From NCBI RefSeq assembly GCF_943914565.1, contig NZ_CALUCN010000007.1:62001-126000 (forward strand): a DNA stretch of 64,000 nucleotides. The letters run 5' to 3'. The position numbers and the translations under genes were made by a program. The stretch is from an uncultured Tessaracoccus sp. GTDB taxonomy: Bacteria; Actinomycetota; Actinomycetes; Propionibacteriales; Propionibacteriaceae. How positions within the stretch are numbered: position 1 is the stretch's first letter; every line of letters begins with the position of its first letter. A model generated the notes under the pieces. It saw only the letters and a list, made by a program, of their open reading frames with translations, searched no databases and was not told the origin of the DNA. This document shows, in pieces, positions 1-9,251 of the stretch.

Positions 1-1070
1 TCGGCGAGGTCGGTCAGCGACGCGCCACGACGCAGGCGGACGGTCTTGCCGCCGCCCTTGCGGACGCGCACACCGCCGATCGCGGGCGCCTCCATCTGGT
101 CGAACTCTTGGCGGCGCTGCTTGCGCGACTTGCGTCGACGGCCTCCCGATCCGCCACGACCGAACGCGCCCTGCGTGCCGCGACCACGGGGGGGCCCGCC
201 GAAGCGGCCGCCGCCGAAGCCGCCGCCGGAGCGACCGCCCGGACGGCCACGCCCGCCGCCGCGACGGGGGTTCGCCGCGCGGCCGAGCTGGCTCGACTGG
301 TGCTTCGGCATCATGGCCGGGTTGGGGCGGGGCATCCCCGACGTGCCGCCGGGACGCGGCATGCGGTTCTGGTCGCCGCCGCCCTGGCCCTGACGCGGCG
401 CGCCGCGACGATCACCCGGACGCGGGCGACGCTGCTGCGTGCCCATGCCCTGGCTCGACACGAACGGGTTGTTGCCCGGACGCGGCGCGCTGGGACGACG
501 CGGTCCCGGCTTCGGCGCCTGCGGACGGGGCGCCGCGGGCTTGGGTGCGTGCGCACCCGGCTTGGGGGCCTGCGGCTTCGGGACGTTGGCGCCCGGCTTC
601 GGCACCTCCCGCCCCGGCTTCGGCGCAGGCTTGGGCGCCTGCCCCGGCTTCGGAGCCTGCCCCGGCTTGGGGGCCTGCCCGGGCTTCGGAGCCTGGCCCG
701 GCTTCGGCGCGGGCTTCGGGGCGTGCGGACGCGGAGCGGGCTTCGCCGGACGCGACGGACCCTCACCGGGCTCCGGAGCGCCGGGGGTGGCGCGGGGGCC
801 ACGGATGGTGCGCGACCTGCCACGGGCACGCGGGCCGGAACGCGGCGCGCGCGGGGCGATGTCGGGCCCCTTGGCGCCGGACTTGCCGCCGCCCTTCTTG
901 GCCGAACCGCCGTCGGATCCGAAGTGTTCCCGGATCCGGCGCACGACCGGCGCCTCCAGCGACGACGACGCGCCGCTGACGTACTCCCCCTGGTCCCTCA
1001 ACCACGCCAGCAATTCCTTGCTGGCCATGCCAAATTCTTTTGCGATCTCGTGAACGCGAGGCTTAGCCAC
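1..1070 (-). CDS. infB: Translation initiation factor IF-2, N-terminal part (3' end outside window)
   Basis: IF-2 places initiator tRNA on the ribosome. The first 356 codons are present. The start is GTG at 1070 with an AAGGAG ribosome binding site just upstream. Residues 1-50 form the IF2_N helical domain (KEFGMASKELLAWLRDQGE). A long Pro/Ala/Lys and then Gly/Arg-rich linker follows, typical of actinobacterial IF-2, with four perfect APKPGQ repeats. The conserved block AIGGVRVRKG...GASLTDLA is reached at the window edge, so the G domain lies outside. It is downstream of ylxR, nusA and rimP in the classic order. Identification is firm. Confidence 0.96.
   Translation of the reverse strand, partial: MAKPRVHEIAKEFGMASKELLAWLRDQGEYVSGASSSLEAPVVRRIREHFGSDGGSAKKGGGKSGAKGPDIAPRAPRSGPRARGRSRTIRGPRATPGAPEPGEGPSRPAKPAPRPHAPKPAPKPGQAPKPGQAPKPGQAPKPGQAPKPAPKPGREVPKPGANVPKPQAPKPGAHAPKPAAPRPQAPKPGPRRPSAPRPGNNPFVSSQGMGTQQRRPRPGDRRGAPRQGQGGGDQNRMPRPGGTSGMPRPNPAMMPKHQSSQLGRAANPRRGGGRGRPGGRSGGGFGGGRFGGPPRGRGTQGAFGRGGSGGRRRKSRKQRRQEFDQMEAPAIGGVRVRKGGGKTVRLRRGASLTDLA
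637..708 (-). repeat. Four tandem 18-bp units coding APKPGQ in the IF-2 linker
   Basis: Four head-to-tail 18-nt units inside infB each encode Ala-Pro-Lys-Pro-Gly-Gln with small third-base changes. Degenerate PKPG units continue on both sides. The repeat probably changes linker length by slippage and is not a separate element. Confidence 0.8.
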
Positions 1071-1352
1071 TACTCTCCTTCGGGGTCCAAGCCTCCCGCG
1101 ACCCGGACCGGTTTCAGTTGGTGCTCATCGTCGGTAACTCATCGAGTGGTCATGAGCGTCAGCCCACCTTCTGGTACGTGCCCCCGATGCGGGGCATGGG
1201 AACGATCGGCCCTCTGGGAAGGCCGCCAGCCATTGTAACGCGCATCGACCGATCACGCGAAACGCCGACCACGCGCGCGACGCACGCCGCCCGAACCTGC
1301 AACCTGTGCCGCAACGGAAGCCGCACGGGGTTCCTCCGCCCGCGAACGCAGC
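1071..1352. other. infB-ylxR intergenic spacer
   Basis: This 282-bp gap between ylxR and infB holds the infB ribosome binding site at its low end. I see no convincing terminator hairpin or -10 hexamer, so infB may be read through from ylxR-nusA or from an unrecognised promoter here. Confidence 0.4.
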
Positions 1353-1589
1353 TCAGTGGTCGAGACCCAGGCTGGCCCGCAGCTCCGACGACGGCGCGGC
1401 CCCGCGGAACGCCCTCGCCACCGCGCCACGCCGGACCGCCGTCGCTGCGCACTCGGCGTGCACGTAGGCGCCCCGGCCCTCGAGCCGCGGGCGGGTGCCG
1501 TCGACGACCACGTCGCCCCGGCGCACGAGGCGCACGAGGGCGGCCTGGTCGTCGACGCGTCGGCAGCCGATGCACGTGCGTTGCGGCAT
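1353..1589 (-). CDS. ylxR: YlxR/RnpM family RNA-binding protein (DUF448)
   Basis: This 78-residue protein opens with the family signature MPQRTCIGCR and continues with V-R-L-V-R-R and GRGAYVH, the two blocks that define YlxR. The family is a small basic RNA-binding protein encoded between nusA and infB in many Gram-positives; in Firmicutes it was shown to modulate RNase P. The ATG at 1589 lies 10 bases after the nusA stop, so it is surely co-transcribed. Length is normal for the family. Confidence 0.93.
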   Translation of the reverse strand: MPQRTCIGCRRVDDQAALVRLVRRGDVVVDGTRPRLEGRGAYVHAECAATAVRRGAVARAFRGAAPSSELRASLGLDH

Positions 1590-1599
1590 CGGGTGCCCC

Positions 1600-2568
1600 T
1601 CAGGCCTGGGTGTCGGGCTGGATGTCGATGCGCCAGCCCGTGAGCCGGGCCGCCAGCCGGGCGTTCTGCCCCTCCCGGCCGATCGCCAGCGACAGCTGGT
1701 AGTCCGGCACGATCGCCCGGCAGGCCTTGCCCGCCTTGTCGGTGATGATGACGTTCTGCACCTTCGCCGGGGAGAGCGCGGCCGCGACGAACCGGGCCGG
1801 GTCGTCGGAGTGGTCGACGATGTCGATCTTCTCGTCGCCGAGCTCATTGGTCACGGCCCGCACGCGCTGACCGTTGGGGCCGATGAAGGCGCCCTTGGCG
1901 GAGACGTCCGGGTGGTTGGAGGCCACGGCGATCTTGGTGCGGTGCCCCGCCTCGCGGGCGACCTCCTTGATCTCGACGATGCCCTGGGCGATCTCCGGGA
2001 CCTCGAGCGCGAACAGCTTGCGCACGAGGTTCGGGTGGGTGCGCGAGACGATCACCTGCGGACCCGACGGGTCGCGTCGCACGCTCACGATGAAGACGCG
2101 GAGCCGGCGTCCGTGGGTGTACTCCTCCCCCGGCGACTGCTCGGCCGGCGGCATGATCGCCTCGAGCGGGCCGAGGTCGACGCGCACCGTGCGCGCGTCG
2201 CGGTCCTGCTGGACGACGCCGGTCACGATGTCGCCCTCGACGCCGGAGAAGTGCCCGTACTTCTGGTCGTCCTCCGCCTCGCGGATGCGCTGCGTGATGA
2301 CCTGCCGCGCCGTCGACGCGGCGACGCGCCCGAAGTCCTCCGGCGTGTCGTCGAAGTAGCCGATGACCTCGTCGTCGTCATCGAACTCCGGCGCGAGCAC
2401 CGAGACCTTGCCGGTCTTGCGGTCGATGTCGATCTTCACCCCACGCAGGGCGTTGTCCGTCTTGTTGTAGGCGTTGAGGATCGCGTCCTCGAGCGTCTTC
2501 AGGAGGTACTCGGTGGGGATGTCGCGGTCGCGTTCGATCGCCCTCAGCGCTGCCATGTCGATGTCCAT
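1600..2568 (-). CDS. nusA: Transcription termination/antitermination protein NusA
   Basis: This 322-residue NusA has an N-terminal RNA-polymerase-binding domain (about 1-125), an S1 domain (about 130-195) and two KH domains. KH1 carries AFIGPNGQRVRAV and KH2 ends near LSLAIGREGQNARLAA. It lacks the acidic C-terminal repeats of enterobacterial NusA, as is normal in actinobacteria. It acts on pausing, termination and rRNA antitermination. ATG at 2568 lies three bases after the rimP stop, which supports translational coupling. Confidence 0.96.
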   Translation of the reverse strand: MDIDMAALRAIERDRDIPTEYLLKTLEDAILNAYNKTDNALRGVKIDIDRKTGKVSVLAPEFDDDDEVIGYFDDTPEDFGRVAASTARQVITQRIREAEDDQKYGHFSGVEGDIVTGVVQQDRDARTVRVDLGPLEAIMPPAEQSPGEEYTHGRRLRVFIVSVRRDPSGPQVIVSRTHPNLVRKLFALEVPEIAQGIVEIKEVAREAGHRTKIAVASNHPDVSAKGAFIGPNGQRVRAVTNELGDEKIDIVDHSDDPARFVAAALSPAKVQNVIITDKAGKACRAIVPDYQLSLAIGREGQNARLAARLTGWRIDIQPDTQA

Positions 2569-2571
2569 GGT

Positions 2572-3036
2572 TCAGGCTCCCTTCCGCTGCATCTCGATCT
2601 GGACCTGGGCCTTGTCGATCGATGCGAGGGGGTGCCGGACGGGGTTGCCGTCGACCTCCAGCTCGACCTCGTCGTCCTCGACGCCCGTGATGCGTCCCGT
2701 CACCTGCTCGTCGCCGATGGTGAGGCGGACGAGGCGGCCGGTGTTGCGACGGTAGTGCTTGGCCTCGGTGAGTGGCGCCTGGACGCCGCGGCTGGAGAGC
2801 TCGAGGGTGTAGGGCGCGTCGCCGACGGCCGGGCTGGCGTCGAGCGCGGTCGAGACCGCCTGGGACGCCTCCGCGATCTCGTCGAGCAGGGGTCCCCGGC
2901 CCTCGGGGCCGTCCCCGTCGACGGTGACGCGGACCACGGTGCGCTTGCCGGCGCGCGTGACGTGCAGCGCGTCGAGCTCGAGGCCGTGGTCGGCGAGGAT
3001 CGGTGTGATCACTTCTGCCAGTGTTCGTTCCTGCAT
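2572..3036 (-). CDS. rimP: Ribosome maturation factor RimP
   Basis: The 154-residue product has the RimP layout: an N-terminal alpha/beta domain with LELDALHVTRAG and VTVDGDG, then TLELSSRGVQAPL, and a C-terminal SH3-like domain (VTGRITGVEDDEVELEV). RimP helps 30S assembly. It is the first gene of the rimP-nusA-ylxR-infB run. The 64-bp gap to a divergent lipoprotein gene should hold its promoter. The ATG at 3036 gives a normal length. Confidence 0.94.
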   Translation of the reverse strand: MQERTLAEVITPILADHGLELDALHVTRAGKRTVVRVTVDGDGPEGRGPLLDEIAEASQAVSTALDASPAVGDAPYTLELSSRGVQAPLTEAKHYRRNTGRLVRLTIGDEQVTGRITGVEDDEVELEVDGNPVRHPLASIDKAQVQIEMQRKGA

Positions 3037-3087
3037 GACTGCTCCGTATCCGGTTGTGGGCTCGATTGTGGTTTCCCAGCATACCGA

Positions 3088-3093
3088 TACGCT
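3088..3093 (+). promoter_or_regulatory. Candidate leaderless -10 box (TACGCT) for the lipoprotein gene
   Basis: TACGCT fits TANNNT and ends 7 nt before the ATG at 3101, where transcription would start at or beside the start codon. There is no ribosome binding site. The same hexamer and spacing recur before other genes in the window. Confidence 0.55.
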
Positions 3094-3100
3094 GCAACCC

Positions 3101-3961
3101 ATGGCCGTTCCTCGTCGCGCCCTGCTGGGCGCCACTCTGCTCGCGCTGGCCGGATGCGCGTCGGATCCTCGGGTCCGCGTCGCGCCGGGCGCCACCCCCC
3201 GGGTGCACCGCGCCGGTCCCCCGGCGCAGCTCGCGCCGTTGACAGACCTCGCCGGGCGACTCGCAGGGGTGCGGGAACACGTCGCGGCGGCGACGGCCGA
3301 TGCCTGGCGCACCGCGGCGCTGGCGCAGCTGGACGACCAGCTCGCGAGGCTCGACTCGGCCAACCCGTTCGCGACACCCGATCCCGTGTTCGAGCCCCGC
3401 GTGGTGACGTCCCCGGACCTGGCCGCGGCCGTCGCGGCGGTGGTCACCCACGTCGAGGAGGCCGCTGGGGAGCTCGACGACCCGGGCCTGCGGCTGCTCG
3501 TGTTGGCGTGCGGTGCCTCGACGAAGGGACTCGCCAACCGCGGCGCCGTCCCGGCGGAGGGCGGGGAGCCGGGCCCCGTCGACGCGCTCTCGGGAGGACG
3601 GCTGGCCGCACTCGGCCACGTCTGGGCGCTCCTGCACGGCATGCAGGTGGGGCTCGGCAGGCTTGGCCGCGACGACCCGCTGCGCACCGCCATCGCCGAG
3701 CGCGTACCGGCAGCGAAGGAGCTGCGCGACGCGCTCCGGGCCGGGGTCACCGCACCGTCGCAGCCGGCGTCGTTCCAGCTGCCCACGCCGATGCGCACGC
3801 AGGCGGAGATCCGCTCGGGCTGGGCGACGTTGGAGTCGAACCTGCTCGAAGGGCTCGTGCTGCTCGCGGCGGAGGACCCCACCCAGCAGCACTGGCAGGA
3901 GCAGGTGGGCGCGGTGCACGACGCCGGTGGACGCGTGCAGCGCTGGCCCGGCTGGGCCTGA
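3101..3961 (+). CDS. Putative lipoprotein of unknown function
   Basis: The 286-residue product starts with an Arg-containing n-region, a hydrophobic stretch and a lipobox LALAGC with Cys19 as the lipidation site, so it should sit on the outer face of the membrane. The mature part is mostly helical, rich in Ala, Leu and charged residues, with no motif I recognise. I chose ATG 3101 because it gives a clean signal peptide and has a -10 box 7 nt upstream. It is divergent from rimP and nearly abuts the proS stop. Confidence 0.8.
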   Translation: MAVPRRALLGATLLALAGCASDPRVRVAPGATPRVHRAGPPAQLAPLTDLAGRLAGVREHVAAATADAWRTAALAQLDDQLARLDSANPFATPDPVFEPRVVTSPDLAAAVAAVVTHVEEAAGELDDPGLRLLVLACGASTKGLANRGAVPAEGGEPGPVDALSGGRLAALGHVWALLHGMQVGLGRLGRDDPLRTAIAERVPAAKELRDALRAGVTAPSQPASFQLPTPMRTQAEIRSGWATLESNLLEGLVLLAAEDPTQQHWQEQVGAVHDAGGRVQRWPGWA

Positions 3962-3969
3962 CCGCGACG

Positions 3970-5742
3970 TCAGCCGCGCACGAGGGCGACCGCCTCGTCG
4001 ACGATGTCCGCGACAGCGACCTCGCGCTTGCTGCCCGCACGGCGGTCGCGCAGCTCGACGACTCCGTCGGCGAGCCGCCGCCCCACCACGACGATGACGG
4101 GCATGCCGAGCAGCTCGGCGTCCTTGAACTTCACCCCGGGGCTCGCCTTCCGGTCGTCGACGAGCACGTCCAGCCCGTGGGCCTCGAGCTCGGCGGCGAC
4201 GCGCTCGGCCTCGTCGAAGACCGCCCGGTCCTTGCCCGTCGCGACGACCTGCACCTGGTAGGGCGCGAGCTCGACGGGCCAGCAGAGCCCGAGCTCGTCG
4301 TGCGTGGCCTCGGCGATCGCCGCGAGCGCGCGGGAGACGCCGATGCCGTAGGAACCCATGGTGACGGTGCGCAGCTTGCCGTGCTCGTCGAGCACCTGCA
4401 GGCCGAGCGACGCGGCGTAGCGGCGGCCGAGCTGGAAGATGTGGCCCATCTCGATGCCGCGCGCGAGCGTGAGCGGCCCGGAGCCGTCCGGCGACGGGTC
4501 GCCCTCGCGGACCTCGGCCACGTCGAGCACGCCGTCGGGCGTGAAGTCGCGGCCGCAGGTGAGGTCGACGACGTGGTGGCCCTCGACGTTCGCCCCGGTG
4601 AGCCAGCGCGTGCCCTCGACCACGCGCGGATCGCACAGGTAGCGGATGCCGGAGGCCGACTCCGCACCGAGCACCCGCTCCCCGTCGCGCACCGGGCCGA
4701 TGTAGCCCTTGACGAGCGCGGGGTGCCGCTCGAAGTCGGCATCACCGAACTCGGCGACCTCGGCCGGCGCGACGGCGGCCTCGAGGCGCTTCTCGTCCAC
4801 GGCGCGGTCGCCGGGCAGTCCGATCACGAGCGGCTCGCGCGTCCCGTCGGGGTGGACGAGCGTCACGACGACGTTCTTCAGCGTGTCCTTGGCCTCCCAC
4901 GGCCGGTCCTCGCGCGGGAACAGGTCGTTGGCCTGGGCGACGAGGGTGTCGATCGTCGCGGAGTCCGGGGTCGGCACGACGCGGGGTGCGGGGGCGTCGT
5001 CGAACGGGACCGGATCCGGCGCGGGGATGCGCACGGCCTCGACGTTGGCGGCGTACCCAGCCGGCGAGCGCACGAACGTGTCCTCACCGATCGGCGAGAC
5101 CGCGAGGAACTCCTCGGACGCCGAGCCGCCCATCGCGCCGGCCATCGCCGAGACGATGACGTACTCGAGCCCCAACCGGTCGAAGATCCGCTGGTAGGCC
5201 GCCCGGTGCTCGGCGTAGCTGCGCTCGAGGCCCTCCTCGTCGAGGTCGAACGAGTAGGAGTCCTTCATCACGAACTCGCGCCCGCGCAGGAGTCCCGCGC
5301 GGGGCCGGGCCTCGTCGCGGTACTTCGTCTGGATCTGGAACAGCGTGAGCGGGAGGTCCTTGTAGGAGTTGGTGAGGTCCTTCACCAGCAGCGTGAACAT
5401 CTCCTCGTGCGTCGGACCGAGGAGCATGTCGACGCCCTTGCGGTCCTGCAGGCGGAAGAGGTTGTCGCCGTAGTCGGTCCAGCGGCCGGTGGCCTCGTAG
5501 GGTTCCCTTGGCAGCAGCGCCGGGAAGTGCACCTCCTGCGCACCGATCGCCGCCATCTCCTCACGCACGATGGCCTCGATGCGCTGCAACACCTTCCACC
5601 CCAGCGGCAGCCACGAGTACACGCCGGGCGCAGCACGGCGGATGTAGCCGGCTCGGACGAGCAGCTTGTGGCTGGCGACCTCGGCCTCGGCCGGGTCGTC
5701 GCGGAGGGTGCGGACGAAGAGTTTCGAGAGTCTGGCGATCAC
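3970..5742 (-). CDS. proS: Prolyl-tRNA synthetase (bacterial type with editing domain)
   Basis: This class II synthetase charges tRNA-Pro. Motif 1 (AAPGVYSWLPLGWKVL), motif 2 (TKYRDEARPRAGLLRGREF) and motif 3 (MGSYGIGVSRALAAI) are present. A YbaK-type editing insertion lies around residues 205-375, and an anticodon-binding domain (GLDVLVDDRKASPGVKF) ends the protein. I prefer GTG at 5742 (590 residues), because homologues begin near VIARLSKLFVRTLR. An in-frame upstream start at 5808 would add 22 unusual residues and lacks a clear ribosome binding site. Confidence 0.95.
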   Translation of the reverse strand: MIARLSKLFVRTLRDDPAEAEVASHKLLVRAGYIRRAAPGVYSWLPLGWKVLQRIEAIVREEMAAIGAQEVHFPALLPREPYEATGRWTDYGDNLFRLQDRKGVDMLLGPTHEEMFTLLVKDLTNSYKDLPLTLFQIQTKYRDEARPRAGLLRGREFVMKDSYSFDLDEEGLERSYAEHRAAYQRIFDRLGLEYVIVSAMAGAMGGSASEEFLAVSPIGEDTFVRSPAGYAANVEAVRIPAPDPVPFDDAPAPRVVPTPDSATIDTLVAQANDLFPREDRPWEAKDTLKNVVVTLVHPDGTREPLVIGLPGDRAVDEKRLEAAVAPAEVAEFGDADFERHPALVKGYIGPVRDGERVLGAESASGIRYLCDPRVVEGTRWLTGANVEGHHVVDLTCGRDFTPDGVLDVAEVREGDPSPDGSGPLTLARGIEMGHIFQLGRRYAASLGLQVLDEHGKLRTVTMGSYGIGVSRALAAIAEATHDELGLCWPVELAPYQVQVVATGKDRAVFDEAERVAAELEAHGLDVLVDDRKASPGVKFKDAELLGMPVIVVVGRRLADGVVELRDRRAGSKREVAVADIVDEAVALVRG

Positions 5743-5898
5743 GACAGGGAAGTCTATCCCCTCGTGGCCGGACATCGCTGCGGCCTGCGTCGTGGAGGCG
5801 CTCGACACGACGCAGACATGCCATCCCCCAAGCTCAGCCGCATGGAGTTCCGTTGCGGGACGTCACGCTCGTCCGGCTGGTCGCCGAGGAACTCGTGC

Positions 5899-6735
5899 TC
5901 AGTAGTGGATCGTCGACAAGCTGCCGACTGCCCTGAAGCCGAGCCGTTCGTAGCTGCGCACCGCGGGGACGTTGAAGTCGTTCACGTAGAGCGAGATCCG
6001 GGGGTGCTCCCGTTGAGCGAGCTCGAGCATCCGCGCCAGCGCGGGGACGGCGAGACCGCGACCACGCAGGTCCGGGCGCAGCCACACCCCCTGCAGCTGC
6101 GCCTGGTCCTGGTACCGGGGACCGAGGTCGGCCTTGAAGATGACCTCGCCGTCCTCGACGATCCCGTAGGCGTCGCCGCTGCGCAGCCGTTCGAGCACGA
6201 AGCTCTCATAGCCGGGCCCGTACTTGAACGGTGACGACCCGATCTCGTCGGTGTACATCTCGACCGACGCGTCGAGGTAGCTCTGGAAGACGTTCTCGTC
6301 CAGCAGCTGCACGCGCCGGTCCCCCTCGACCGCGACGGGCTCGTCGAGGAGCATGAGCGGCTGGCGTCGGCGCACGTTGCTGCACCGGGACCAGGGCTCG
6401 CCGTAGCGGTCCGAGAGCCCCACGAACAGGCCGAGTGCGGCGAAGCTCGGGCCGACGATCGACGAGGCGCGGCGGAAGCGGCCGAGCTCGGCCACGAAGT
6501 GCGGCAACGCCGCTGGTGCGGAACCGGTGACGAAGATCGTGCCCCCGTCGAGGCACAGGGCATCGATCGCGCCGCTGGCGTCGGTGTGGGCGAGCAGGCG
6601 GCCGAGCCGTCGTCGGAGATGCCCCGGGCCGCCCATCCGGGAGGTCAGGAACAGGTTCTCCACCGGCGAGCGCAGGAGGAAGTCCATCGCCTCGTCGTGA
6701 TCGCGGCGCTCGATGACGCGAAGCTCGCCTCGCAT
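5899..6735 (-). CDS. GNAT-family acetyltransferase with N-terminal DUF4081-like domain
   Basis: The 278-residue protein has an N-terminal GNAT-like half of the DUF4081 kind (about 1-120) and a C-terminal GNAT domain. The acetyl-CoA binding loop is visible as GVWLRPDLRGRGLAVPALARM, followed by YVNDFNVPAVRSYERLGF, the classic motif B. Substrate is unknown. In actinobacteria such a gene commonly follows ispG, as here, 25 bases after its stop on the same strand. Co-transcription with ispG is likely. Confidence 0.85.
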   Translation of the reverse strand: MRGELRVIERRDHDEAMDFLLRSPVENLFLTSRMGGPGHLRRRLGRLLAHTDASGAIDALCLDGGTIFVTGSAPAALPHFVAELGRFRRASSIVGPSFAALGLFVGLSDRYGEPWSRCSNVRRRQPLMLLDEPVAVEGDRRVQLLDENVFQSYLDASVEMYTDEIGSSPFKYGPGYESFVLERLRSGDAYGIVEDGEVIFKADLGPRYQDQAQLQGVWLRPDLRGRGLAVPALARMLELAQREHPRISLYVNDFNVPAVRSYERLGFRAVGSLSTIHY

Positions 6736-6760
6736 GGTGACGTCCAGCTCGGGATGGGTG

Positions 6761-7903
6761 TCAGGAGACGCTGACCTCGGGTTCGCCGGACTCCTCCATC
6801 TCAGACGCGATGCGGCGCGCCTCCTGCAGGAGCGTCTCGACGATCTCGGCCTCCGGCACGGTCTTGATGACCTCGCCCTTGACGAAGATCTTGCCCTTGC
6901 CGTTGCCGGACGCGACGCCGAGGTCGGCCTCGCGCGCCTCGCCGGGGCCGTTCACGACGCAGCCCATGACCGCGACGCGCAGGGGCGCCGTGAGGTCCTT
7001 GAGCCCTTCGGTGACCTGCTCGGCGAGCGAGAACACGTCCACCTGAGCTCGCCCGCAGGAGGGGCACGAGACGATGTCGAGCTTGCGGGGACGCAGGTTC
7101 AGCGACTCGAGGATCTTCACGCCCACCTTGACCTCCTCGACCGGCGGGGCCGACAGCGAGACGCGGATGGTGTCGCCGATGCCCTGCGCCAGCAGCGCAC
7201 CGAACGCGACCGAGGACTTGATCGTGCCCTGGAACGCGGGCCCGGCCTCGGTGACGCCCAGGTGCAGCGGGTAGTCGCACTGCTCGGCGAGCTGCTGGTA
7301 GGCCCGCACCATCACGACGGGGTCGTTGTGCTTCACGGAGATCTTGAAGTCGCGGAACCCGACCTCCTCGAACAGCGACGCCTCCCACAGCGCGGACTCG
7401 ACGAGGGCCTCCGCCGTCGGGGCGCCGTACTTGCTCAGCAGGCGCTTGTCGAGCGAGCCGGCGTTGACGCCGATGCGGATCGAGACGCCCGCGTCCTGGG
7501 CGGCCTTCGCGATCTCGGCGACGCGGTCGTCGAACTGCTTGATGTTTCCGGGGTTGACGCGCACCCCGGCGCACCCGGCGTCGATCGCGGTGAAGACGTA
7601 GCGGGGCTGGAAGTGGATGTCGGCGATCACCGGGATCGGCGACTTCTTCGCGATGACGTGCAGCACGTCGGCGTCGTCCTGGCTGGGGCACGCGACACGC
7701 ACGATGTCGCAGCCCGCGGCGGTGAGCTCGGCGATCTGCTGCAGGGTGGCGTTGATGTCGGTGGTCTTCGTCGTGCACATCGACTGGACCGAGACGGGCG
7801 CGTCGCCGCCGACGAGCACGTCACCCACCCGGATCTGCCGCGACTTCCTGCGCGGGGCGATGGTCTGGGGGGCGGGTGCTGGCATGCCAAGGCTCACGGT
7901 CAT
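6761..7903 (-). CDS. ispG: 4-hydroxy-3-methylbut-2-enyl-diphosphate synthase (flavodoxin/ferredoxin)
   Basis: IspG (GcpE) catalyses the penultimate step of the MEP isoprenoid pathway with a [4Fe-4S] cluster. The 380-residue product shows the N-terminal TIM barrel (VGGDAPVSVQSMCTTKT, GVRVNPGNIK) and the C-terminal cluster-binding part with CPSCGR and GCVVNGPGEA, which supply the three Cys and one Glu ligands. It sits with dxr, of the same pathway, and rseP, a common actinobacterial trio. A TAGACT box ends 7 nt before the ATG. Confidence 0.96.
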   Translation of the reverse strand: MTVSLGMPAPAPQTIAPRRKSRQIRVGDVLVGGDAPVSVQSMCTTKTTDINATLQQIAELTAAGCDIVRVACPSQDDADVLHVIAKKSPIPVIADIHFQPRYVFTAIDAGCAGVRVNPGNIKQFDDRVAEIAKAAQDAGVSIRIGVNAGSLDKRLLSKYGAPTAEALVESALWEASLFEEVGFRDFKISVKHNDPVVMVRAYQQLAEQCDYPLHLGVTEAGPAFQGTIKSSVAFGALLAQGIGDTIRVSLSAPPVEEVKVGVKILESLNLRPRKLDIVSCPSCGRAQVDVFSLAEQVTEGLKDLTAPLRVAVMGCVVNGPGEAREADLGVASGNGKGKIFVKGEVIKTVPEAEIVETLLQEARRIASEMEESGEPEVSVS

Positions 7904-7910
7904 GGTGCCG

Positions 7911-7916
7911 AGTCTA
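7911..7916 (-). promoter_or_regulatory. Candidate leaderless -10 box (TAGACT) for ispG
   Basis: Read on the minus strand, TAGACT ends 7 nt before the ispG ATG at 7903, and no ribosome binding site lies between. ispG may thus have its own leaderless promoter inside the dxr-rseP-ispG run. Confidence 0.55.
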
Positions 7917-7967
7917 GCCCTCCCGGCGAAGCGGACACCCGTCGTGCCGCTCGGGTCTCGGACCGGC

Positions 7968-9251
7968 TCAGAACAGCTGGAGCGGCGAGATCACGTCGGC
8001 GACGATGAGCACGATGCCGCCCAGCAGGAGGAACCCGCCCACGACGACGATCATCGGCAGACCCTTGGCGGTGTCGAGCGGCCCGGGGTCGGGTTTGCCG
8101 AGCACGCGGTACACCTGCCTGCGGACCCACTCGATGACCGCGCCGGCGATGTGGCCGCCGTCGAGCGGGAGCAGCGGCACGAGGTTCAGCAACGCCACGA
8201 ACAGGTTCACCGAACCCAGCAGCGAGAACCACATCGCCACCTTGTCGCCACCGCCCACACGGTCGTTGACACCGATCTCACCGGCGACGCGCGAGGCACC
8301 CACGATCGAGACCGGCGACCCGAGGTCGCGCGGGTTGCCGCGCACCATGTCCTCGGCGACGTTCCAGACCCGCACGGGAAAACTCACGAGCGCGACGGTG
8401 GACTGCTTCGTCATGGTCCACATCTGCTCGAGCGTGCCCGCAGGCCCCAGCCGTTGGAGCTCGACGTTCGGGCTCACGCCCAGGAACCCGGCCTCGACCG
8501 TGCGCGTCGGGTCGAGCTCGTCGGCCACGTGCGAGACCGTCGTGTGGACGGTGGGCAGCTGGACGCGTTCGCCGGCGCGACGCACGACGATGGTCGCCTC
8601 GCCGTCGCGGTTGTCGCGGATGCGTCGGCTGAGCTCGTCCCAGCTGGTGACCGGCGTGCCGTTGAACGACTCGATCACGTCACCCTCGCGCAGCCCGGCC
8701 TCGACGGCCGGCGTGGCCGGGTCCCCGTCGCGGCATTCCTGCTCCTGCCGGTCCTGCGGGACGACGCACTGGCTCACGGCGGCCACCGTCGGGGTGGCGA
8801 CGTACGAGCCGTGGACGAGGTTGATGCCCAGGAAGATGAGGAAGGCCAGCAGGATGTTCATCATCGGCCCGCCCAGCATGATGATGATCTTCTTCCACGT
8901 GGCCTGCTGGTAGACGAGCCGGCCCTCGTCGGCGGGCGTGATGTCGTCCCACTCCGCGGCGCGGGCGTCGTCGGCCATGCGCGTGAGCCAGCTGCGCCGG
9001 CCACCGGGGCGCGCCGGCGGGTACATGCCGACCAGCCGCACGTAGCCGCCCAGCGGGATCCACTTGATGCCGTACTCGGTCTCGCCACGGCGGAAGGACC
9101 AGATGCGCTTGCCGAACCCGACGAAGTACTCGGTGACCTTCACGCCGAACAGCTTCGCGGGCACCATGTGCCCGACCTCGTGCAGCGCGATCGACAGCAT
9201 GATGAGGGCGAAGAACGCGATGCCCAGCACCACGATGAGGAGCGCCGTCAC
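7968..9251 (-). CDS. rseP: Site-2 (intramembrane) zinc metalloprotease, RseP/Rip1 family
   Basis: The 427-residue membrane protein carries HEVGH at residues 24-28 in the first transmembrane helix, a PDZ domain in the middle (AGLREGDVIESFNGTPV) and the second catalytic motif LPLDGGH near residue 355. Such S2P proteases cut anti-sigma factors within the membrane; Rip1 of mycobacteria is the actinobacterial model. The GTG start overlaps the dxr stop as GTGA, so translation is coupled. The start codon choice rests on that overlap. Confidence 0.94.
   Translation of the reverse strand: MTALLIVVLGIAFFALIMLSIALHEVGHMVPAKLFGVKVTEYFVGFGKRIWSFRRGETEYGIKWIPLGGYVRLVGMYPPARPGGRRSWLTRMADDARAAEWDDITPADEGRLVYQQATWKKIIIMLGGPMMNILLAFLIFLGINLVHGSYVATPTVAAVSQCVVPQDRQEQECRDGDPATPAVEAGLREGDVIESFNGTPVTSWDELSRRIRDNRDGEATIVVRRAGERVQLPTVHTTVSHVADELDPTRTVEAGFLGVSPNVELQRLGPAGTLEQMWTMTKQSTVALVSFPVRVWNVAEDMVRGNPRDLGSPVSIVGASRVAGEIGVNDRVGGGDKVAMWFSLLGSVNLFVALLNLVPLLPLDGGHIAGAVIEWVRRQVYRVLGKPDPGPLDTAKGLPMIVVVGGFLLLGGIVLIVADVISPLQLF

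Noticed and set aside
1495..6234. Plus-strand ORF of 1579 codons
   Set aside because: It runs antisense through ylxR, nusA, rimP and proS, and across the lipoprotein gene in another frame. High GC makes long spurious frames; the genes it overlaps are certain and the protein has no known domain.
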